From the NCBI GenBank assembly GCA_021229015.1, contig CM037789.1:32593856-32657855 (forward strand): a stretch of DNA of 64,000 nucleotides, in the 5' to 3' direction. This DNA comes from Solen grandis (lineage: Eukaryota; Mollusca; Bivalvia; Adapedonta; Solenidae). Both the position numbers and the translations under genes were made by a program. A model generated the notes under the pieces. It worked only from the letters and a program-made list of their open reading frames with translations. It made no database searches and was not told the DNA's origin. How positions within the stretch are numbered: the first letter of the stretch is position 1; each line of letters opens with the position of its first letter. This document shows, one piece after another, positions 45,320 through 56,728 of the stretch.

Positions 45320-47020
45320 TTACTTCTTCAACCAGAACACCCTACAAGCAGGTACATTACTCATTCCTACAACCAACGCCCCATCAGTGTCTCGGTATGA
45401 GAGACAGTTTGGGAATACTACCCCATCACTCTTACTGAGCATTATCGAGTGATGAATTCCGAGTTTATCCACTCGATGAATGTAATCAGACTCACCCCCA
45501 CTTACAAGTATGTTGTCCTGACTGTCTACGTGAATGTCATGAGGACGAGATAAATCCTCGTGTGTGTACTTGTAGACCACATCACCGTGCTGTGTCAGAC
45601 ATGTGACAGTTTTGGTGTGCAAATCCGACACATACATCCGGTTGCTGGTGCGACTGACACGTACATTGTGAGCGCTTGTAAACATGTACCGTCCTTGATC
45701 AGCCAGCCCGAGCCTCCTCTGTGCCTGTCCATCCATCGTCATCACCAGTACTTCTCCATTACCCGGGTTATTGTGACAGGTGACGTATATTATGCCGCCA
45801 TGACAATCTATACCCCAACATTTCCTGTCTACTCTCAATGAATGTCCGAGTCTCAGCCGAGGCTGCACGGAGACAAACTGTATCTTCTGTTGTTCTGGTA
45901 AAGTGATGACAACCTTTGTATCAGCTACTGTACAGACGTTATGTGGTTCTGATGGTAGATATACATTCTCCTTCGAGGTGAAGTTTGGGCTATACAGATG
46001 TAACTTTCTGTTCGCACGGTCACATAAAACCAGATCACCACTAGGGAGAAATGTTGATCCAGATATCCAATCTGTGTATATTTTAATGTATTGTTTGCTA
46101 GAAACTGTCAAGTCAAGTATATTCCCTTTACTGGATACTTCAGTGCTTTGCAATGTAGGAATCACGTGACCAAGTTTTTTCATATCCTGCAAGAGCTTTT
46201 CTATGACATCGTTGGACTGAAAATTCGGCTGAAATTGGGAAGCTTCTGACTCCAGGTCCATGGCAATCTTCTCCATTTCCTGGACTTCATCAGATGACTT
46301 TGTCAGTCCGATAAACATTATTTCTTCATTCATTGATGCTTGGTACTCTTGCATTTCCTTTATACGTTCGTCAACTTGATTCAGAATATTTTCACATGCG
46401 GTCACGTGCTTCCTCAGCTCTTTTTCTCTGCCCTTTTTTGCATCTTCAATATACTTATATGCGTCCTTCTCAAGATTATCCAGTTTTTCATCAATTTTTC
46501 TCCTCTGTTCTTTGATATAAGAGACTGAATTCTTTGTTTGTTGGATCAATAATTCAGCATCTGTTTCTCGTGATGATCTCAAAATTTCAAACCTCTGTTT
46601 AATTTGATTTATTCTCGTCACCATCCTGCCCAGCTGACCTTTACTCATCTTGCTGATTTTATCACGTAGGCCGGTCCTTATACATTTCCGGTGTCTGTTT
46701 GTAGCACATACGTCACATGTAAACGTCTGATGACTTTCGCAAAAGCCGCTGATCAGATTGCTTTTGTGATAATCGCAGTAGACAACAGGCAGAGACGGTC
46801 TAGACTTGAAGATGGATAACATGTTTTCATCCACCAGAGCGTGGTCCCGCGTGGCTGGTAGCCCTCGATGCGACTGTTCACAGGACTTACAGAGAAACGT
46901 ATTACATTTGCCGCAGTAGACAGTGGCCTCTTTATATGACCCCATGTATTCGCAGGGGTCGCAGATATGCGACACATAAGCGTCTGACCCTGTTTCGGCG
47001 AAGTCTGAGCTAGTTGCCAT
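45320..47020 (-). CDS. TRIM-like protein: two B-boxes, coiled coil, NHL-like propeller (no RING)
   Basis: A single-exon gene of 566 codons with start ATG at 47020. Residues about 19-65 hold the first B-box (CDPCEYMGS...CGKCNTFLCKSCEQSH) and about 80-112 the second (CDYHKSNLISGFCESH...CDVCATNRHRKC). About 120-270 is charged and heptad-rich, the coiled coil. About 310-566 is a six-bladed-type NHL/SMP-30-like propeller. No RING finger precedes the B-boxes, so it is unlikely to be an E3 ligase alone; RING-less B-box proteins of this type are greatly expanded in bivalves and are thought to act in innate immunity or as scaffolds. The 3' half has a near-identical partner at 1-831, and a decayed tandem copy lies at 56729-58230. 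Confidence 0.9.
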   Translation of the reverse strand: MATSSDFAETGSDAYVSHICDPCEYMGSYKEATVYCGKCNTFLCKSCEQSHRGLPATRDHALVDENMLSIFKSRPSLPVVYCDYHKSNLISGFCESHQTFTCDVCATNRHRKCIRTGLRDKISKMSKGQLGRMVTRINQIKQRFEILRSSRETDAELLIQQTKNSVSYIKEQRRKIDEKLDNLEKDAYKYIEDAKKGREKELRKHVTACENILNQVDERIKEMQEYQASMNEEIMFIGLTKSSDEVQEMEKIAMDLESEASQFQPNFQSNDVIEKLLQDMKKLGHVIPTLQSTEVSSKGNILDLTVSSKQYIKIYTDWISGSTFLPSGDLVLCDRANRKLHLYSPNFTSKENVYLPSEPHNVCTVADTKVVITLPEQQKIQFVSVQPRLRLGHSLRVDRKCWGIDCHGGIIYVTCHNNPGNGEVLVMTMDGQAQRRLGLADQGRYMFTSAHNVRVSRTSNRMYVSDLHTKTVTCLTQHGDVVYKYTHEDLSRPHDIHVDSQDNILVSGGESDYIHRVDKLGIHHSIMLSKSDGVVFPNCLSYRDTDGALVVGMSNVPACRVFWLKK

Positions 47021-48410
47021 ACTGTTAAATTAGTAAAAAAAAACTGAAAATAAAATCTACAATTTCTAAATACGTGTACAAGAAAGACAACTGTCGTAGT
47101 GTTATTGAAATATTGAAAAATCTAAGAAAAGGTATTTTGCTTGTTTAACACACACACATACACACACACACACTAAATTCAAACATACACCATATGCATT
47201 TATTACAAAATACACCAATCACTTTTGTAGCACCCCGCCCCCTTCACACGCACCCAGCTGTTTCGGTGTATCGATTTCAAGTGACCTCATCTCCAATCAA
47301 AGTTACCCCCAGGAACATGTTGATGTTTTCAACCCCATCCCCGGTAATAATTTGAAACGTTTTATATTTCTGGATAGGGCATATTGAAAACGTTTTCCCC
47401 CATTTTAAATGCCATATCCGGGAATATAAAAACAGTTTCAAATTCCCTCCGTGGTAACATAAAATCGTTTTTAGATACTCGCGGGGGACTTGAAATGGGG
47501 AGGGGTACTTGAAAACGCTATAATTAAGGATAAGGGTCAAATACTACTGATAACATAAAATATAATTTCCTTTCCTACTCGTTCTGTGTGCGTGAGAGAG
47601 AAAGGGGGAAATTCATTTATCATTTTGTCAAAACCTTGAAATAACTTTATCTATAACAATTGCAAATTTAAAGAGACGGCAGGGTCATATACAAGAATTT
47701 GGTAGAATCTTCGTAAAAGAGAGAGTAAATTCCTTGACTTAGCCACACTCAGCCCCTCGCCGTTGGGGTAAAACACACAACATTCATCCTAAGCACATGA
47801 CTCTTAAATACTTGAATACTGGAACAAGTTATAAAATTAAAACTAAACATTTGTTTCGTTCTAAATCTGATCTGAGTGATACAGAAATAATAGTAACAGA
47901 GAAATTTAGAAAGAAAACAACTAGCACTCTGGGATATGAACTCACAATTCTTAGCTTCAAAACAGTTGGACAATAAATATTTCGCCTATTTATGGATGCT
48001 CATCAATTGGAGATAATGCATACACGCATGTGAATGTTTGTATGTTAAGAAAATTATGATGTTTTAAATAAAACAACTTTAAGTCCTACTACAAGGACAG
48101 GCTTCCGAGATATATTAAACCGAATGATAGTTAACCTAAGGGTAGAAGGACTTGGGTGAAATAAACTTAAGTTTAACTTCGATTTTGCAAACCAGGTTTA
48201 AACTCAAGGCTGGCCAAATCCGTGTTACTTAGACTCGTCTTAATTAACATTTGGTTATGCAATTGCTCTGTGGTTTAAAATTTTCATGGGTTAGTTCAAG
48301 AATGAATGTAAACAGCTATTTCACAGAAAATACAATACAGACGTTTATTTTTGAAGGGAAAAAATGTTTAGCGATATATTTAACCTGAATGTATTTTAAC
48401 TGCATGTTGA

Positions 48411-48445
<35 letters not shown>

Positions 48446-49589
48446 TTCGGACGTGTGCGTGTTTCAAAACGGATAAACACGTACTAAATCCATTGTTTTA
48501 TAACTTTGATGTTTAGCGGACTGTGATCGAACCCGCACGGCCTTAATCTGGAAGCCCTATTTCCCTCAAAGTTACATATAGCTTGAAAAGACAGAAAATG
48601 GTCTAATACTGGGTCAATTAGTTCTGGAAGTATGAACTTTTACATGAGGAGCGCCAATCACTGATCAGTTTAAATTGTATTAGTTGATATAAGATGTTGA
48701 TTTATGGTATAATTTAAACATGTAACATAAAAAAGTGTATAACTCACTTTTGTTATTTAGTCCCTATACCCTTGCAAGAGCAGCAAGTATATAATCCATG
48801 TTTTCATTCAAATACTAATTACCTGATTGTTCCTTGCACCGTGGAATTTCAAAAAGAAATAAGAAGCTTTCTGTATTCTATTTTTCTGAAGCAGCATAAT
48901 TCCAAAAACTACACATTTTGTCAGCAATTTAATACAGCTTTGTTTTATATCTAGACATTCAGGTCATTTGATCAATTTCGATTTTATCCAGTTAATTTCC
49001 TGCTTTACAGTACAATAGAGATTCCGTTTCCGTACCGTAATTATGTAAACCGAATAAATGACATTAATTAATTTCCTTGATTTTGTTTGAGTGTATGACT
49101 AAGTCTGTTTGTTCTAATCGTTTTTAAACTATTGTCTAAGAAGCATTAGCTTTATACACACACCGTTGTAAATAATCAAACTAAACGACAGCATTGAAAC
49201 AATTAGGCCTTATGGAACCGTATATGTCACGTATATCTAACACGAGTAAAAAATTCGACCGGATAGATATACTGGGTCGAAAAAAAAAAAACACGCTCAT
49301 GAAAGAAACGTATTTGTCACATAAAATGTCACGTGTAAGTTTGCCTTAAAGGCTTATTGTTTTTATGGCAGTAGTGTATAATCTTCGGACAGAAAAGCAA
49401 AATGTGTGTTAAGGGCGTATGTTACTGTTTTCTATATAGACATACAAGGAAAGTTTAAAATGTTCCACAGAATTTTTTTTAACTTTGCATGATTATAGAG
49501 TATCATAAAAGGAACATTTTTATGGGAAAAAACGGGGGTCATCGTCCTACTTTTTTTAGTTATCTGTCCCTGAATGTGACATTTTAGCA
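47021..49589. other. Upstream region of the TRIM-like gene, shared with the tandem copy
   Basis: No second gene seen. (CA)n lies at about 47150-47172 and an A-rich run at about 48412-48442. Several blocks match 58260-59300, for example CTTGCAAGAGCAG(C/G)AAGTAT and CCATGTTTTCATTCAAATAC (48771 vs 58767) and CAGCATTGAAACAA...ACCGTATATGTCACG (49190 vs 59171). The duplicated unit is thus at least 3-4 kb. Confidence 0.6.
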
Positions 49590-52290
49590 CGTTTAGGCCA
49601 TATTCAATGGCAGATCTGATTCTGAAGATGTAACTTCACTGACAACACACTTCACAAATCTACTGCATGCTGGTGGACTGGACTCTGGACCTACTGAGAG
49701 TAATCGTTACTGTCTATAGGGCCAGTAGGATGTTCAATGTTCCTGAAAGAACCCTCTAAGATACAGGTTTTTAGGCCGTGATGACCCTGAGTCATTTGTG
49801 ATGGGCAGGCTCCCTTAATTTGATAAGCATGAGGAGGCCAAATTAGTTGATCACTTTAAGAGAATGGCTGATCTGGGTTATGGTTATACACAGCAAAATG
49901 TGTGGATGTGGCTATAATCTATAATATTGACGAAAAAGGTGTTTCAGCATAAACCCCAACATTTTGTTAAAAGTGCTGTCAATCCTACTCAGGCTGTGAC
50001 TTTTGGGAAAGGCAAAACTGTTACAATACTATGTGCAGATAGTGCTAGTCTAGTGACTCAGCTGTACCTCCGTATTTTGTATTCCCTCAATAGAAAATGA
50101 ACTATGAGCTGATCTGTTACAAAGCGGGTCACCAGGGGTAAATGGAACTATTTGAGACTCTGGCTGGTCTAATATAGAAGTGTTCTGCAAGTATCTTACT
50201 GATCATTTCATTCCTGACAGAGGCAATAACCTCATGCTCTTTGACGGGCACAGAACCCATGTTGCCCTAACTCTAGCTACTTATGCCAAACAGGACAATA
50301 TAATACTAATATTTTACCTGCCCTCATTAGCCACATCTTCCAGCCTCTTGATGATGGAAGTTATGGTCCCTTTCAGAAAATGTGTCATACACAGATACAC
50401 ACATATATTCGCTAGACACATGCAACTATTACTAAGTAAAACATATGTGAATAGCTTGCTAGGTTTACAATAGAGCCCTGTGTGCAGAAAATATGCAGTC
50501 TGCTTTCAAAAGAACTGGTATTAACCCTGCAGATAGAGGTGCTATTCCAAGAAGCTGCATGATTCCGACTGAAGTATTTGTAGATAAAGATAAAGAATGT
50601 GATAATAACAACCAGTCTAGTGATGCTACTGTTAAATTGCCTGAAAAAAATAATGTCAAAGAGCAACAGTAAGTGTCAGAAAAAAAAAGAAAACTCTATT
50701 AAATTTAGAAAAACTGTCAGTAAGCTTGTGTCAGGTAAAGAGTTAACCAGTGACATTGTGATTGATGCATATGAAAAACATAAAAAGCATGTTAAGAAGT
50801 CACAAACCACAAAGTCTTAAACTAGTAGGTTATCTGCAAAACAAAGTCCACAGCCTAGCCCTTCACACACTCCAACAAGCAGTGATGAAAGTGACACTGA
50901 AGATGAACAAGAGCTGTCAGCGGACAGCACGCTCGACCATTCAAAATGCTTGTTGGTAAATCAAATGAAATCTATTTTAATTCTTGCTCTTTACATACCC
51001 TGTACATAATAATAGTCAAAAATGATATACCTTGTTAGTCTAATACCCCTTAATATTTCTATGAAGTCTAAAATCAATCCCATGCATAGTTACTGAGACA
51101 TAAGCATAATAGCACTGTGCATGCAAAACTTTAACCATAAATCCAAATTAAAAAAGGGCCATAATTTGCATAAAAGTCAGTCCAAAAGTTATCCTCCTTG
51201 GTTTTCTGACGCCCCTGAAGACACTCCTTAACTTTCTAGTCAATTCCACAAGCAATTTTTCTGAGATAAAAGCTGAATAATAGCTTGAATGCAAAAAATT
51301 ATCCAAAAGTCTTAGTAAAAGGGGGCCATAATGTTTAATATATTCCATCAAGTGTTATCTATCTTTATAGTATGATACCCCTAAACATATTAAAGATGTT
51401 TCAAATCAATCCCATGCCTGGACTCTGAGATATAAGCATGAAAGTACCTTGCATGCAAAACTTTAACCAACATTTCTAAGTTAAAAAGGGGCCATAATTT
51501 GTAACATATTCTACCAAGAGTTATCTTCCATGGATTTATGATACCCCTTAACATATTGAAGATGTTTCAAATCAATCGCACGCCTGGATACTGAGATATA
51601 AACATGAGAGTATCTTGCATGCAAAACTTTAACCGAAATTTCTAAGTTAAAAAGGGGCCATAATATATATTAAATTCAGTCAAGAGTTATCTACCATGGT
51701 TGACTTATGCCCCTTAACATATTCATAAACTTTCAAGTCAATACCATGAATGGTTACTGAGATACAAACTGGATAGTAAGCTTGCACGCAAAACTTTAAC
51801 CAAATTTTCTATTGCATGCAAAACTTTAACTAAAATCTCTAAGTTAAAAAGGGCCATAATTCATATTAAATTCAGTCAAGAGTTATCTACCTTGGATGTC
51901 TGATTCCCCTGAACGTATTTATAAACTTTAAAGTCAACACTATAAATGGTTATTGAGATATAAGGTTGATAGTAACTTGCATGCAAAACTTTAACCAAAA
52001 GCTGCAACGCCAACGCCGACGCAAGGGCATCTACAATAGCTCTCAAATTCTTTGAATAGTCGAGCTAATAAATGAGAGTATTTCAAAACCCTTAAACATA
52101 TCTTTCCTGTGTGTGATCACTGTCAAAGGAGCAAGCCTCTTGTGTTTCCCTTATAATTGTTAAGTGGGGGCTGTGTGATAGTATTCGTAATGGTAGAACC
52201 TGCTTGCACTGGACACATCTTGGCAGTTCACATCTATCAGAGTAATTAGAAGGGGAGATGAATTCTTCTGCCCCCATTGCAAAATAATCT
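49590..52290 (+). pseudogene. pogo/Tigger-type transposase, decayed, with probable C-terminal PHD-like finger
   Basis: Fragments in order: a helix-turn-helix piece (ASRMFNVPERTL near 49720); DKHEEAKLVDHFKRMADLGY (about 49824-49885); the first catalytic block NIDEKGVS near 49926; AVPPYFVFP near 50066; the second block LMLFDGHRTHVALTLATYAK (50240-50290); then AFKRTGINPADRGAIP near 50505. DDE_1/pogo transposases have these motifs in this order. Past a nested repeat (50906-52067) come PVCDHCQ and GDEFFCPHCK, which look like the two ends of a PHD-type zinc finger found at the C-terminus of some pogo proteins. Many stops and frameshifts: long dead. Confidence 0.75.
50906..52067 (+). repeat. Nested dispersed element with ~165-bp internal tandem repeats
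   Basis: It starts ACAAGAGCTGTCAGCGGACA...CGCTCGAC and ends GAATAGTCGAGCT. Internal TTAAAAAGGGGCCATAAT starts recur near 51150, 51317, 51480, 51648 and 51842, with CAAGAGTTATCTACC and GCATGCAAAACTTTAACC. It splits the pogo coding sequence right after ...GTGACACTGAAGATGA. A short relative lies at 33636-34230. Confidence 0.8.
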
Positions 52291-52779
52291 AAAGAGCATT
52301 TTTATACAATTTAGTACTGTAAATATGTTATGTTAAACCTTTGACACTTTGGAACATTTATTTTATTATTGTTACGAAAACCAATTGATTAGACTATATA
52401 CCTGGCCTATTGAGAATCTGAATGACATCTAGTGACGTCACAGTATCTAGCTATAGACTGCGGCGACGAACTAAGGTAAATGTTAAAGAAACCTAGTTTT
52501 GAAAATGATTTTAACAAATGATTTGAAAGGACATAATTTTTTGTGCCAAAAAAAAAATACCATTATCAAATGGAATTCATGATAATAGTAAGTGTTGTTG
52601 TTCTGTTTCATATTACTTCTCAGTTTTAGGTTCGTTTCTTAATGCGGCGATTCAGGGTCTTTCGAGGATATATGCCGGCCGCATTTCTTGGCATCATTTT
52701 CACAACTTTGAGGGATATATACACATGTTAAAATGCATACTTCTTACATTAGAGCAATTTTAAAATGGACAACGTGTTT

Positions 52780-52985
52780 ACTTATTTTGGTTTAATGTCC
52801 CACCGAGAGTTTTTCAATCCATATTGGCGAGGTAGACAAGTGGCATGATATCTCATCAAGTCACATTTTCCGCCAGTCCTGGAACTACCGTTATGCTGAC
52901 AACAAAGAAAGGGAAATATACCAGCACCATTTCAGCGACGTTGGTATGTCGAGGTCGGAGATCGAACCCAATGGCTGAAAATAAG
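52780..52985 (-). repeat. SINE copy, diverged, minus strand
   Basis: TTTGGTTTAATGTCCCACCG, then GACAAGTGGCATGATATCTC and head complement GGAGATCGAACCCAATGG. More diverged than the copies in the 16-kb segment. Confidence 0.65.
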
Positions 52986-55569
52986 GGTCTCTTCAAAACG
53001 TGTGTATATCTGACAAGAAATATTATTTCATATCAAATTTTACTAAACGAAGTCCTGAAAATGTTATTAAGCGAGCCTCTGGCCTCTGGATTTTACGCCA
53101 ATCTGTGATTTAAACTGCAAAAGAAACCACCAGTTCTGTTATTCTATCTTAGTACGCAGTGTCTCGTTTTGCCCCTTAGCCCAAATTGCAATGGGTTTGG
53201 ATCCGGGCCTGTGTAGTCTATGATAACAATAATAATGATTGCATTCTCTTATAAAAGAACATCCTTAAGCGTCGATTAACAGCTGTATAATGTTATTTTT
53301 TCCTCAGATTGTTTTCTTTGCAAAAGGTATTTTGTCGAGATTTTTATTATATGCATTTGAAATGAAAAAAAGTTGTCTCTGAGAACCCTAATCGTTTAAA
53401 CAAAGCATTTCTTACCTTAGATTCTTTGATAATGTATATATTAGGTGTTTGTTAGTCTTATTATAATATACCCTGATATATTTAACTGTTTTTGATCTGG
53501 TATAATGCTTTTGTTATCTTTCCTATATCACTTCATGCTTTTGTTATTGTGTCTTTGCCATATTTCTTTATATCGTAATTGCCAAAGACAGACATGTTGA
53601 TATGTCAATAAAAGATGTATGTATGTACAGACGGTCCTGTTAATCCACTCGTTGATACTTACGCGATTTTAAATACGGTGCAGTTAAGATAGTGAAATAT
53701 TATCAATTAATGAATAATACACAGATTAAGTCATAGTTTACATGTGTTAGATCGGCAAAGTTCATTCAGGAGAATGTCATGAATATAATAAGTGCGTATT
53801 TTTTTGTTTTGTTTTTTTTTTGTTTGTTTTTTCATTATAATTCAAATCAATTCGACTTCATAAATATTTCTTGAAGGAAGCATAAAAAAATTCTGACATG
53901 TATCTATGTATCTATTTACAGTTATACTTAACGGCTAATATGTCAAATATATGGACGTAACACTTTTCTTTTCGATCTTTTAAATGTTAAATAACACATA
54001 CGCATACAACTCTTTGCAATTCTAATAAATATTGGATACATATACAAATTAAATGATATTACTTGCCTTTTTACACTGGCACCAGAACCGCAGAATTACG
54101 ATAATTTGTCCCTCTATACTGTATTATGAACATGGTAAAGAACGGAATCTGACAGCATTTGATTACAGAGGTCGTAACATTGTACAAATGTATGCTTCCA
54201 CTATATTTTGGGCACGGTTCGATCAGTCTTATATTTATTTAACATATGGTGTCAGGAATCATTGTCAAAAGGCAACCTTAACTTAGTAATAACGCGAAAT
54301 GTCACAATTTGTTTATATTTTTAAATCTGCTCCACTCTCAACTTCCAGTTTATTCTTTTCGGCTATTCGCATTGAATGACGTAATACATATTCGTAGACA
54401 ATTTCCCAATATCTGACGATGTCAATCTTACATCGTCCAATCATATCGCTTAATTCAAATCGACCGAATGAAAACGAAAGTTGATAGCAGAGCATACTTA
54501 TGAAAATGAACAAACTATTGATATTTCGCGTTATTTCTTTGTTAAGCTTGCCATTTGACAATTATTTGTAATACCATGTGTGAGTATCAGACTAGTCGAA
54601 CCATGCATAGAATATGATGGTAGCATACATAAATACAAAGTTACGACCTTCGTATCACGTAATGTCAGAATCCATTCCTTACCATGTTTCAATATACAGT
54701 GAAAGAGAACGAAACTTTTTTTTAATCGTATATATCTTAGATAGTAATCAAGATTCCGATGTATGTGGTAATTATGTGGTTCTAGCCAGTGCCTTTGTAC
54801 TTGTTTACAAACTTTCTCTTAAGAGACGAAGCGGTGGATGTCGGATTTATTTTAAGCGCGTTTTGACCTGTTATACATGGGGTAACTGATTTGTTTTAGC
54901 ATTTACTAAAACTATGTAAAAAAAACATTTTAATGTCATGATCAAATAATAATAATTTCAAATTATTTATTTATGGGACCAATTTACAATATTTAGGGAA
55001 TGTCTTTCTTACACCTTAAAATCGTATACTGTGTAATTGAGATTAAGAGTTGAACATGATAAAGCAATTACGACTTTTACCATAAAGTAATACTAATAAC
55101 GATTTCTCAAGGATACTCATTTGACCTGAGAATATGCTATATATTTATTTAATCAAATAATTATTTAGGGTAGTTGGAGTACCCCCAAGGTTTTGGGGCT
55201 AGAAAATGTGAAGTTTCTATACAATATATGCAGTAGTTACTGAGATATAACTATGATAGTATTTACGCGCAAAATTTTAAGCAACCTGGAAATCTAACAA
55301 AATTGTTTATGATTATTTGCATTGAATTCAACTATAACTTCTTTCTTATTGTTATACATTGGAGTGTTGGAAAGACATGTTTAAATTTTCAGGTTAATAC
55401 ATGCATTGGTTTCTGAGGTACAACAAAAGTCAGAGATTGGATTCAAGAATTCGTTTTCAACCACTATCCGTAGTGGGAAGGTTGTCCGTCAACAGCAGAG
55501 ATACATACATTTGTACTGGCTAACCTTTTAGTACTGTCAGAATCCCAAGAAAGAGCCTCTAGGTTAACT
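52986..55569. other. Intergenic, no gene seen
   Basis: AT-rich. 53450-53640 resembles a LINE 3' UTR (ACATGTTGATATGTCAATAA then AAGATGTATGTATGTAC). A short hairpin GACGATGT/ACATCGTC lies at about 54416-54438. The open frames of 77-91 codons near 54053-54889 have no recognisable domain. Confidence 0.45.
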
Positions 55570-55790
55570 GAGCATGTGTTAACCCCTGATGACATAAAAT
55601 GACGTTAAACTATTCAAATCTTATGAGCATGTGAAAACCCCTGATGACATAAAATGACGTTAAACTATTCAAATCTAATTAGCATGTGTAAACCCCTGAT
55701 GACATAAAATGATGTTTAACTATTCAAATCTTATGAGCATGTGTTAACCCCTGATGACATAAAATGACGTTAACTATTCTAATCTAATTA
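55570..55790 (+). repeat. Minisatellite, four units of 55 bp
   Basis: Units begin at 55570, 55625, 55680 and 55735, each GAGCATGTGTTAACCCCTGA then TGACATAAAATGACGTTAA and ACTATTCAAATCT. They differ at only a few bases. About 940 bp 3' of the TRIM-like pseudogene. Confidence 0.9.
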
Positions 55791-56728
55791 AAAAAAAAAC
55801 AAATACATAAGTGCAAAGGTTAACACACACACATATAAGATAAAATAAAAAGACGGAAACTATGTGGATCTATATGACGCATGTAGGTGTGTGTTTTTTT
55901 ATTTCAAAAATGCAGAATGGAATGACATCATTTCATTGCTGAACAATAATAGTTGTATTGCTACCTGCATAACAGAATTAAACAATTTATACAGGAATAT
56001 CAAATGGATTGAAAATGAAATCAGATCACAAATCTGAGACTTATAGTCAAATAATATAGTGCAAACAAAACACTGCAAAAGTTAAACTTTGGTCGTAACA
56101 TTCCGTTGCCCGTTTTCTTTAGTGATAATATAAGCCAATGTTACCCGACAGCCCGATGGTATCATTAATGCTCTACTGCCTTAAATAAATGCATATTCGG
56201 TAGGAAATATCTGAGGTACGCTTGACGTCGAAACTGCAGTGTCTTTAGGAGTAAGTTTGAGAACAGACACCATTATTCTGTGGGTACATCAAAACGGACC
56301 CTTAAACTTAATTCGTCTCATATGCAACTTTAGATGAAATTGCAAAATGTGTATAAAACCTTTCTATCTGCAACGTTAAGGTAAGGTAAAGACAATATTT
56401 CTGTCTACAAAAGTATGTTTAAAGTTCACTTCATTGTTTGTCTATCATCGAAAATTGTCAATACACCTTCACCCCACCCCAGTACAATGAATTTTAATAA
56501 GTAATTTCAAATTTAAATATGCAATCGTATTTAAGTTATTAAATTACATTTCTAAAAAATGTATCTTTAATAATATTTGCACTTAGTAATATCACTATCA
56601 TGGTCATTAATATTCTCTCTAGGAAATCTAAAAAATAATTGATCCTCTTTTTTCTAAACTGATGAAAAGATAATAGTATATGAATCAATGGTATTTGGTC
56701 AGATGTTTTGTTTTAAACAGTCTACATA
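55791..56728. other. Region downstream of the TRIM-like pseudogene; nothing recognised
   Basis: It shows weak similarity to the 3' flank of the intact gene (for example AACTGATGA...GATAAT then TGAATCAATGGT near 56655-56690 vs 45240-45280). No gene seen. Confidence 0.45.

Noticed and set aside
45560..46528. Plus-strand open frames over the TRIM-like gene
   Set aside because: Antisense shadows; the same shadows occur at 310-591 and 57274-57911.
54053..54889. Three open frames of 77-91 codons
   Set aside because: No domains, AT-rich composition, inconsistent strands.
55570..55790. CRISPR-like regular repeats
   Set aside because: Units are directly adjacent with no unique spacers, and the genome is animal; it is a minisatellite.
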